NCBI GenBank assembly: GCA_002344795.1
Contig: DDUM01000022.1
Location: 1,979-65,978, forward strand
DNA length: 64,000 nucleotides
Direction of reading: 5' to 3'
DNA from: Flammeovirgaceae bacterium UBA2338
Lineage (GTDB): Bacteria > Bacteroidota > Bacteroidia > Cytophagales > Cyclobacteriaceae
The translations under genes were made by a program, and so were the position numbers. The notes under the pieces are model-generated. The model was not told the origin of the DNA and searched no databases. It saw only the letters and a list, made by a program, of their open reading frames with translations. Below are positions 1 to 6,786 of this stretch, piece by piece. Position 1 is the first letter of the stretch. The number at the start of each line of letters is the position of its first letter.

Positions 1-407
1 CCTGTGGAGAGCGGACCAATTTCAGGATTACCAGAATTGCCAGGAATTAAACTTTTGGCCTGAGACAGACGCTCGTTCACTTGCTGTCGTGCCCAATACT
101 GATCGGTATTTTCATCAAAAACCACAGTGACCACGGAAAGACCGAATCGCGAAATGGAGCGCATTTCCACAATATTGGGAATGGTTGCCATGGTTTGCTC
201 CACTGGAAATGTAACGAAACGTTCGATTTCCGGAGAGGCAAGCGTAGGAGATACCGTAATGATTTGTACCTGATTGTTGGTGATGTCTGGAACAGCATCA
301 ATTGGTAATTGCTTTAAGGAGTATGCGCCCCATGCAATAAGTGCAATTGTGAGCATACTAATAATGATTTTGTTCCTTATAGAAAAGGAGATAATGCTGT
401 TTAGCAT
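1..407 (-). CDS. czcA: Heavy-metal RND efflux permease, CzcA/CusA family (partial, N-terminus only)
   Basis: Inner-membrane pump of a tripartite heavy-metal exporter. About 135 codons lie in the window, starting at the ATG read from 407 to 405; the rest runs off the left edge. Visible: a first membrane helix at about residues 12-30, then LPIDAVPDITNNQVQI, followed by FPVEQTMATIPN and SRFGLSVVTVVFDE, all typical of the amino end of CzcA-type porters. The small gene at 502-903 lies 94 bases upstream on the same strand and is probably co-transcribed. The transported metal cannot be told from this part, because the membrane-helix residues that distinguish Cu/Ag from Co/Zn/Cd pumps are outside the window. 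Confidence 0.9.
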   Translation of the reverse strand, partial: MLNSIISFSIRNKIIISMLTIALIAWGAYSLKQLPIDAVPDITNNQVQIITVSPTLASPEIERFVTFPVEQTMATIPNIVEMRSISRFGLSVVTVVFDENTDQYWARQQVNERLSQAKSLIPGNSGNPEIGPLST

Positions 408-501
408 AACGAAAAGAATAAAATGTAATTGAGTGAATGCACTACAGTAGTGTTTTAACACAAAACCTGTAAAGCAAATTGAACTTAAAAAGGTATGCTA
501 T

Positions 502-903
502 TTATCCTTTTCGAGGTGGCTGGAAAATGGAAGGCTGAAACTCTGAGGAAGAGTGAGAATGATAAAAGTTAGTATAGGTTACTTCTATTTCATCCAACTC
601 AACTGAAGTGTTGTGTCCAGCCACGAAAAAAACAGTAGAATGAATAGAAGTATTGTCAGGAGCTTTAAAGGGCAAACCTTTGTGCTGTTCGCTTTCTTCC
701 TTGTCGTGCTCCTCCTCCATACTGCCGTAATGCAGTTCAAAGAACTCTGTAATAGAGAATGCTGTGTCTTTTGATTTGTGCTGATTGTAATGGTCAATCA
801 GATAAGGAATCTTAGCCACATCGTGCAAATCAATGAGGCCTCCTATGAGGACGACAAACGCAAGCTGTATGGATAGCACTTTTATCACGTGGCGAATTAA
901 CAA
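502..903 (-). CDS. Small exported His- and acid-rich protein upstream of the metal pump, unknown function
   Basis: 133 residues, no named family recognised. The amino end (about residues 8-27) is hydrophobic and could be a signal peptide or a single membrane anchor. The middle carries a charged, histidine-bearing stretch (HYGSMEEEHDKEESEQHKG) and the tail has further histidines (NFYHSHSSSEF), a composition that suits metal binding. It sits directly before the CzcA-type gene in the same direction. A periplasmic metal-binding or accessory role is inferred from composition and position only. Confidence 0.7.
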   Translation of the reverse strand: MLIRHVIKVLSIQLAFVVLIGGLIDLHDVAKIPYLIDHYNQHKSKDTAFSITEFFELHYGSMEEEHDKEESEQHKGLPFKAPDNTSIHSTVFFVAGHNTSVELDEIEVTYTNFYHSHSSSEFQPSIFQPPRKG

Positions 904-960
904 AACATACTACAAGAAAATAATAAAAATTGTTCGGGCGGGCTCCAATTTATAATTAGT

Positions 961-2016
961 CTAACTAAACAAGTTCAAATTTCCACCCTTTCTGAACCTG
1001 GTTAAATCAAGAGGAGCCATTCCTTTCCCTGTAAAGTGCCTCTTTCTGGCCATGCGATAAAGTTGATGAATGGCATTAGCGATTTGGCCATCACCTGCCA
1101 TGCGCCTTCCATATACAGAGTCATTGACGTTGCCTCCATGGAGTTCGCAGATTTGGTTCCACACTTTTTCAAACCTGTCGGGGAAATTTTTTTTGAGCCA
1201 GTCTTCAAAGATTTTACTTATCGACCCATTTAATCTCACCACGGTCATTCCACATGCGGTCGCCCCATAATCGGAAGCTGCTTTTAGTATGTCAGGAATT
1301 TCGTGATGATTAAGACCGGGTATTATGGGCGCATTCATTACACCCACAGGAATGTCTGCTTTCGCAAGCGCTTCAATGGTTTGAAGGCGTTTTATTGCGC
1401 TCGCGGTTCGGGGTTCCATTTTCCTTCTCAATTCTTCGTCAAGTGTGGTAATGGAGATCATTACGTTAACGAGCCTGTCTCTGGCAAGTTCTTTTAGAAT
1501 GTCAATGTCTCGCTGGATCAGGGCATTTTTAGTAATAATGCCAACAGGATGGCGGTACTTTAGGAGTACCTGAAGCATCTTGCGTGTAATTTCAAATTTC
1601 TTCTCCTGTGGTTGATAACAATCTGTATTTCCTGAAAGCATAATCGGGACAGCCTGCCAGTTCGGCTGAAGTAAATGTTTCTCCAGTAGCGCAGGGGCAT
1701 TTTGTTTAATGATGATTTTGGTTTCAAAATCTAACCCTGCACTGAAGCCATAATACTCATGTGTGTTTCTGGCATAGCAGTATATGCATCCGTGTTCGCA
1801 TCCCTGATACGGATTCATGGAATACCCAAAATTCAGATCGGGGCTGTTTACTTTGTTGACGATCTTTTTGGGAGTTTCATGGAAGATTTGAGTCAGGGGT
1901 GTTTCCAACAATTCCTCATCCAATCCTTCTATATGATCGGTAGTGTATTGGTTTTTTAAGTATTTATTATCACTCTTGATTTGGGCTCCCCGACCCTTAA
2001 AATAACTCGAATCCAT
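961..2016 (-). CDS. PA0069-family radical SAM protein
   Basis: Radical S-adenosylmethionine enzyme of unknown substrate, related to spore photoproduct lyase-like proteins (SplB/COG1533). Residues about 72-83 hold the 4Fe-4S cluster motif GCEHGCIYCYAR (C-x3-C-x2-C), with a TIM-barrel-like body after it (MLSGNTDCYQP, MISITTLDEELRRKMEPR). At 351 residues the length fits the PA0069 family. The start ATG at 2014-2016 faces the divergent gene at 2065, leaving a 48-base shared control region with two direct repeats. The cluster motif is seen; the subfamily name is from recall. Confidence 0.85.
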   Translation of the reverse strand: MDSSYFKGRGAQIKSDNKYLKNQYTTDHIEGLDEELLETPLTQIFHETPKKIVNKVNSPDLNFGYSMNPYQGCEHGCIYCYARNTHEYYGFSAGLDFETKIIIKQNAPALLEKHLLQPNWQAVPIMLSGNTDCYQPQEKKFEITRKMLQVLLKYRHPVGIITKNALIQRDIDILKELARDRLVNVMISITTLDEELRRKMEPRTASAIKRLQTIEALAKADIPVGVMNAPIIPGLNHHEIPDILKAASDYGATACGMTVVRLNGSISKIFEDWLKKNFPDRFEKVWNQICELHGGNVNDSVYGRRMAGDGQIANAIHQLYRMARKRHFTGKGMAPLDLTRFRKGGNLNLFS

Positions 2017-2032
2017 TCATGTAAATTACTAA

Positions 2033-2063
2033 AAAACTTAGCACAACTAATTAAAACTTAGCA
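2033..2063. repeat. Pair of 11-bp direct repeats AAAACTTAGCA, 20 bp apart, in a divergent promoter
   Basis: AAAACTTAGCA occurs at 2033-2043 and again at 2053-2063, exactly 20 bp (about two helical turns) apart. The pair fills most of the 48-base gap between the divergent radical SAM and PLP-enzyme genes. It could be a regulator site or a duplicated promoter element. No regulator can be named. Confidence 0.45.
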
Positions 2064-2064
2064 A

Positions 2065-2946
2065 TTGATTTATCAGCAAACATCAGCACAGTCGTTGGAG
2101 AGCGCTATTTTGAGCAATACAGGCATTTCATTGAGGATGTGGAGGGAGGATTTAAACCACCCTTTTATATCAGGAAACAAGTGGTGGAAATTAAAATACA
2201 ATCTGGAAACCGCCCGAAAAGAAGGGCATACGCAATTGCTCACCTTTGGAGGAGCGTATTCCAATCACTTGTATGCCACGGCTGCGGCCGCTCATGAATT
2301 GGGTTTTAAAAGTATAGGAATTGTAAGAGGAGAAGAGACACTACCGTTGAATGCTACGCTAGTATTTTGTAAAAGCAAAGGAATGCACCTCCATTACATA
2401 AGTCGAGGACAATATCGAGAAAAAGACAGTGAAGCGTTCATACAATGGTTGAGAAAAGAATTTGGGGAATTCTATCTGATACCGGAGGGTGGCACGAACG
2501 CCCATGCAATAAAAGGCTGTGAAGAGTGGGCTCATCGAATCAGAGAGGTTGAAGATTTTGATTATTTGTGTCTGCCCGTAGGAACCGCGGGAACGATGGC
2601 GGGCATGGTGAATGTTTTGACAGACAAATCCATTATCGGATTTTCTTCGCTCAAGGGAGGAGATTTTCTAAAGGAAAAAATGAAGCAGTGGTTGACCCAC
2701 GATATTAATAACTGGCAGATAAGAACCGAATATCATTTTGGTGGATATGGAAAAGTGAAAAAGGATTTGATGGATTTTATAATTGATTTTGAGAAAGAAT
2801 ACCAAATTCCGATTGACCCCGTCTACACATCAAAAATGATGTATGGCGTTTTTGACCTCATTCAACAAAACACTTTTGAGAGGGGGTCGAAAATTTTGGT
2901 TTTGCACACAGGCGGTCTGCAGGGCAGAGCCGGGTTTAACTTCTGA
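2065..2946 (+). CDS. PLP-dependent 1-aminocyclopropane-1-carboxylate deaminase/D-cysteine desulfhydrase family protein
   Basis: Fold-type II pyridoxal-phosphate enzyme (tryptophan synthase beta-like), 293 residues. The sequence HPFISGNKWWKLKYNL near residues 32-47 contains the lysine expected to bind PLP; TFGGAYSNHLYATAAAA and the glycine-rich LPVGTAGTMAGM phosphate-cup region follow. Family members deaminate ACC or release H2S from D-cysteine; which one applies here cannot be decided. The start is unclear: there is no in-frame ATG before residue 25, and a stop lies two codons before TTG 2065, so TTG 2065 (or TTG 2095) is the likely start. Its end overlaps the convergent gene by 11 bases. Confidence 0.85.
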   Translation: MIYQQTSAQSLESAILSNTGISLRMWREDLNHPFISGNKWWKLKYNLETARKEGHTQLLTFGGAYSNHLYATAAAAHELGFKSIGIVRGEETLPLNATLVFCKSKGMHLHYISRGQYREKDSEAFIQWLRKEFGEFYLIPEGGTNAHAIKGCEEWAHRIREVEDFDYLCLPVGTAGTMAGMVNVLTDKSIIGFSSLKGGDFLKEKMKQWLTHDINNWQIRTEYHFGGYGKVKKDLMDFIIDFEKEYQIPIDPVYTSKMMYGVFDLIQQNTFERGSKILVLHTGGLQGRAGFNF

Positions 2947-3544
2947 TAACGCTGCGAAGTCTGGAGAAAAAAGGCATTCGCGCTCCAGGTTCGGGCATGG
3001 AACCACTTTCTTTGGCAGCTTTTACTCCTTCAATCGTATAGAAGGCAGTAGGTACTGTCTTTTTCAGTTCACCGAGAAATTTTTCCAGCCGTTCTCTTTC
3101 CAGGACACAGAAAATAATGTTTTCATCCCCGTCAGGTCCAAATGCTTCCAGGCAGGTGTAACGAATCTTTACCAGCTTTAGAAAGGAGAGAAACTCCGTT
3201 GTGTCTTTACGAGTAATAATCCTTACTACCACTTTGCCATAAGCAATCCGCTCTTCTATGATCATACCCACAAAAATACCTCCCGCAAAACCAGCAGGAT
3301 AGGCAATATAGGACATCCAATTATCGAGGTGTGCAAAGATTTGGCGAATTGCCATCAACCAAATGAATGCTTCAAAAAACCCCAATACCGTGGCGGTCAC
3401 TCTCCGCCCGCCCAGCATGTAGATAATTCTTACCGTGTTGATGGAAACATCGCAGATGCGAGCCAAGAATATAAGCAGGGGCAATATCAGAAAACTGAAG
3501 AGAGCATCAGAAAACCCGAGTGTTTCTATGAAGAAGTGATCCAT
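2936..3544 (-). CDS. UPF0316/DUF5698-DUF2179 membrane protein
   Basis: 202 residues with three hydrophobic helices in the first half (about residues 12-32, 44-66 and 77-97) and a soluble C-terminal half resembling DUF2179 (VVVRIITRKD, FLKLVKIRYTCLEAFG, IIFCVLERERLEKF). This matches the UPF0316 (DUF5698 plus DUF2179) family of inner-membrane proteins with no known function. The last 60 or so residues are charged. Its stop lies inside the end of the PLP enzyme gene (11-base convergent overlap TTA-ACTTC-TGA). radA follows 28 bases upstream on the same strand. Confidence 0.8.
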   Translation of the reverse strand: MDHFFIETLGFSDALFSFLILPLLIFLARICDVSINTVRIIYMLGGRRVTATVLGFFEAFIWLMAIRQIFAHLDNWMSYIAYPAGFAGGIFVGMIIEERIAYGKVVVRIITRKDTTEFLSFLKLVKIRYTCLEAFGPDGDENIIFCVLERERLEKFLGELKKTVPTAFYTIEGVKAAKESGSMPEPGARMPFFSRLRSVIRS

Positions 3545-3572
3545 GGTGCAAAACTAAACTAAACGAGGAATC

Positions 3573-4955
3573 CTACCCAAATAAATCCTGAATCACATCC
3601 GTAAGTTTGCTAAACGCTTTTACCTCTATGTTAACCTTTTTGGCATCAAGTGATTTCTGATTGTACTTAGAAATATATATTTCATTAAAACCTAGTTTCT
3701 CCGCTTCTGAAATACGTTGATCTATTCTGTTTACCGCCCGCAACTCACCACCCAAGCCAATTTCTGCTGCAAAGCAGACCTTATCATCAACCGGAATCTC
3801 TTCCATTGAACTGATGATGGAAATGCAAACAGCGAGATCAATAGCCGGATCTTCCACTTTGATCCCTCCAGCCATGTTTACAAAGACATCCTGAGTGCCC
3901 ATTCTAAAACCGCAGCGTTTTTCCAATACAGCCAACAGCATGTTCAATCTCTTGTGATCGAAGCCCGTGGGTGTGCGTTGAGGAGTACCATAAGAGGCCG
4001 GGCTAACGAGAGATTGAATTTCAATGAGCAATGGTCTGTTGCCTTCAATGGTAGCACCAATGGTAGCACCACTTACTTGTCCTTCTTTTTGGGAGATTAA
4101 AATCTCAGAGGGATTAGAAACTTCTCGCAAGCCTGTTCCCAACATTTCATAGATGCCTAATTCCGATGTGGAACCAAATCTGTTTTTAGTGGTGCGCAAG
4201 ATGCGATAGGCCAAATGGCGATCGCCTTCAAATTGAAGTACCGTATCCACCATGTGTTCCAACACCTTTGGACCCGCCAGCATGCCATCTTTGGTAATGT
4301 GACCGACCAGAAATACAGGAGTATTAGTTTCTTTGGCAAATTTCATCAGCTCGGCTGTACACTGCCTTACCTGTCCGATGCTTCCCGCAGCAGAGTCGAG
4401 CATTTGTGTGTGTAGTGTTTGAATGGAATCGATGATGACGAGCTGAGGTTGCAAGGATTCTATGGCTGTGAAAATATTTTTGGTACTGGTTTCTGTGAGA
4501 GTAAAGAAATTAGTGGCTTTGGTTTCATCAGGAGAAAGCCGTTCGGCCCTCATTTTTATTTGTTGTTCACTTTCTTCACCCGACACATATAGCACTTTAT
4601 GACTTCGCAACGCCAATCCGATTTGAAGCATCAGAGTAGATTTTCCAATTCCGGGCTCGCCCCCTATCAAAATCAGTGAGCCGGGGATAATGCCACCACC
4701 CAACACGCGATTCAATTCGTTATCCGGAGTGAGTATGCGAAAGCCCGAGGTGGGTTCAATTTCCTGTAAGGTTTTTGGTTTGGCTTGTCTGCCTTTAGAA
4801 GAATCCTGACGCCATTCTGCTTTGTTCTTGCCCTGCTTCTCCACTATCTCTTCTGAGAAGGTGTTCCATTCATTACAGGATGGACACCTACCTACCCACT
4901 TGGCAGACTCGTGGCCGCAATTTTGGCAGAAGAAGACAGTTTTTGATTTAGACAC
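3573..4955 (-). CDS. radA: DNA repair protein RadA/Sms
   Basis: Helicase-like ATPase that drives branch migration in homologous recombination. Seen in order: a four-cysteine zinc finger (CQNC near residue 10 and CPSC near residue 24), Walker A GGEPGIGKST near residues 98-107, the RadA signature TKNRFGSTSELGIYEM, and a Lon-protease-like C-terminal domain. I choose GTG 4953-4955 as the start (460 residues) because the zinc finger begins just after it and it overlaps the upstream stop as TAGTG, suggesting translational coupling with the SDR gene. An in-frame extension to 5027 would lie wholly within the SDR gene and lacks family resemblance. Confidence 0.95.
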   Translation of the reverse strand: MSKSKTVFFCQNCGHESAKWVGRCPSCNEWNTFSEEIVEKQGKNKAEWRQDSSKGRQAKPKTLQEIEPTSGFRILTPDNELNRVLGGGIIPGSLILIGGEPGIGKSTLMLQIGLALRSHKVLYVSGEESEQQIKMRAERLSPDETKATNFFTLTETSTKNIFTAIESLQPQLVIIDSIQTLHTQMLDSAAGSIGQVRQCTAELMKFAKETNTPVFLVGHITKDGMLAGPKVLEHMVDTVLQFEGDRHLAYRILRTTKNRFGSTSELGIYEMLGTGLREVSNPSEILISQKEGQVSGATIGATIEGNRPLLIEIQSLVSPASYGTPQRTPTGFDHKRLNMLLAVLEKRCGFRMGTQDVFVNMAGGIKVEDPAIDLAVCISIISSMEEIPVDDKVCFAAEIGLGGELRAVNRIDQRISEAEKLGFNEIYISKYNQKSLDAKKVNIEVKAFSKLTDVIQDLFG

Positions 4956-5761
4956 TACTTGAAAGGAGAGTTTTCTTCCCTGGCCATGGAGTTGTAAACA
5001 AAACGATCCAATAAGCCAGGAACCCATTTGTTAAGAAACACAGTAAGCTTTCCCTGGCCTGTTAGTATGAGCGTTTTTTTGCGCTTTACAGTAGCATTAT
5101 AAATATGCATGGCACATTCTTCTGAGGTCATCATCTTTCCTTCTTCTCTGGGGGAGTCACCTTGTGCTGATCCATCTTTGAGGAGGGAACGTTTCCTAAT
5201 ATTAGAGGCAGTAAATCCCGGACAGGCAATAAGTACATGCACTCCCGTTTTGATAAGTTCGGTGCGCAACGCCTCCAGAAATCCATTAAGAGCAAACTTT
5301 GAAGAACTATAACCTGTGCGGCCAGGCAATCCTCGGTATCCAGCGATAGAAGAAATCCCAACAATGGTTCCTTTACTTTTGATAAGATGAGGAAGACAAC
5401 TATGTGTTGCGTAAACGGCTCCAAAAAAATTGATGTCCATTATTTTTCTTATTACCTCAAGATCCATATCCTGAAAGAGTGCGCGCATAGATATACCCGC
5501 ATTGTTAATAAGCACATCTATTTTTCCAAACTTACTGATAGCAAGGTCGACCATTCTATCATTATCGGCCCTAAGGCTTACATCTCCCTGACAACCAACT
5601 ATATCAATACCTTTATTGCTTAGCTCCGCAACAGCGGCTTCCAGCTCTTCTTTCACTCTGCCCGTGATTAATACCCGAGAACCCTTTAGGCCAAAATGGG
5701 AGGCCAGGGCTTTGCCTATTCCTGATGAACCTCCAGTGATAATAATAACCTTATCCTTCAT
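4955..5761 (-). CDS. SDR family NAD(P)-dependent oxidoreductase
   Basis: Short-chain dehydrogenase/reductase of 268 residues. Visible: cofactor-binding ITGGSSGIGKALA at residues 8-20, the NNAG motif near residue 88, and the catalytic Ser plus YxxxK (GISSIAGYRG, then GYSSSKFALNG). The order and length are those of classical SDRs. The C-terminal 60 residues carry a hydrophobic, basic segment (KKTLILTGQGKLTVFLNKW) that may associate with membrane, as in DHRS7B-like members. The substrate is unknown. Its stop overlaps the radA start, so the two form an operon; the functional link is not evident. Confidence 0.88.
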   Translation of the reverse strand: MKDKVIIITGGSSGIGKALASHFGLKGSRVLITGRVKEELEAAVAELSNKGIDIVGCQGDVSLRADNDRMVDLAISKFGKIDVLINNAGISMRALFQDMDLEVIRKIMDINFFGAVYATHSCLPHLIKSKGTIVGISSIAGYRGLPGRTGYSSSKFALNGFLEALRTELIKTGVHVLIACPGFTASNIRKRSLLKDGSAQGDSPREEGKMMTSEECAMHIYNATVKRKKTLILTGQGKLTVFLNKWVPGLLDRFVYNSMAREENSPFK

Positions 5762-5928
5762 GTAAACATTGGCTAGGTCTTTTAAACCTTTTGTTAATGT
5801 TAACCGTTCCCGAAATATACTGCAATAGTGACGAAATTTTTTAGAAAGTGCTTTTTGTAACCAACTTAGAAGAAGAAATATTTAATTGTCGTTACTTGCT
5901 TAACTTGCAGCACGCAAAAATTGAGTAA

Positions 5929-6786
5929 ATGTTTTTCCTGCGAATCTTATCCAGGTTACCTTTTTCAGTCCTCTACCTGTTTTCAGACTTTTTATTCTTT
6001 GTGTCTTATAGGTTAATCAAGTATAGAAGAAAGGTAGTATTGAAGAACCTAAAAGCCTCCTTCCCGGAAAGTGATGACGCCACAATTAAGACCTATGAAA
6101 AGGAATTTTATAGAAATCTATGTGATTACTCGGTTGAAACACTAAAGCTGCTTACTATTTCAAAATGGGACCTGGAGAAAAGAATGATCTATGTCAATCC
6201 AGAGATAATAATACCCTACAAGGATAAAAAACAATCGGTCATCTATGTCACCTCACATCAATTCAATTGGGAGTGGCTTGTGGCGGCAGGCAGTATATAT
6301 TTACCCATACCAGTGGACTTTGTATATCAGCCCCCCAGCAGTAGATTTTTCGACCAGCTTTCGCTGCGGCTTCGTACCAGGTTTGGCGGGCATCCTATTA
6401 AACGTGCGGATGTGGCAAGAGAAATAATAAGAAGAAAAGATATAGTACGAGGGATTGCTATTGTGGCGGATCAGTTTCCAGGACATGACAATGACAAAAG
6501 ATATTGGACCACATTCTTGAATCAGGATACAGCCTTTTTTCAGGGGGTCAATCAAATGTCATACATGACACAATATCCCGTGTTCTTTGCAAAGATGAAT
6601 CACCCCAGGCGAGGTTATTATGAAGTGGAGTTGGTAAAAATAGCAGAGCCCCCATATGAGAAGGGCAATTTTGATATGATTGAGAATTATATCAAAGCCA
6701 CCGAAGAGGTGATTAAGAAAAATCCTGCAGGGTGGCTTTGGTCCCACAACAGGTGGAAGAAAAAGAGAACGGATTCATATTCCTGA
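5929..6786 (+). CDS. Lysophospholipid/lauroyl acyltransferase (LpxL/HtrB-like)
   Basis: Membrane-bound acyltransferase of the lipid A late-acylation family, 285 residues against the usual 290-310. A membrane helix lies at about residues 8-30, followed by YRRKVVLKNLKASFPES, typical of LpxL-like proteins. The catalytic H-x4-E is present as HQFNWEW near residue 109. The likely role is adding a secondary acyl chain to lipid A or to another membrane lipid, on the cytoplasmic face. Its TGA stop abuts the stop of the convergent helicase gene, so the sequence TGATCA serves both stops. Confidence 0.85.
   Translation: MFFLRILSRLPFSVLYLFSDFLFFVSYRLIKYRRKVVLKNLKASFPESDDATIKTYEKEFYRNLCDYSVETLKLLTISKWDLEKRMIYVNPEIIIPYKDKKQSVIYVTSHQFNWEWLVAAGSIYLPIPVDFVYQPPSSRFFDQLSLRLRTRFGGHPIKRADVAREIIRRKDIVRGIAIVADQFPGHDNDKRYWTTFLNQDTAFFQGVNQMSYMTQYPVFFAKMNHPRRGYYEVELVKIAEPPYEKGNFDMIENYIKATEEVIKKNPAGWLWSHNRWKKKRTDSYS

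Noticed and set aside
4953..5027. Longer RadA starting at 5027
   Set aside because: The extra 24 codons lie inside the SDR gene, show no family resemblance and precede the zinc finger; GTG 4955 with TAGTG overlap fits better.
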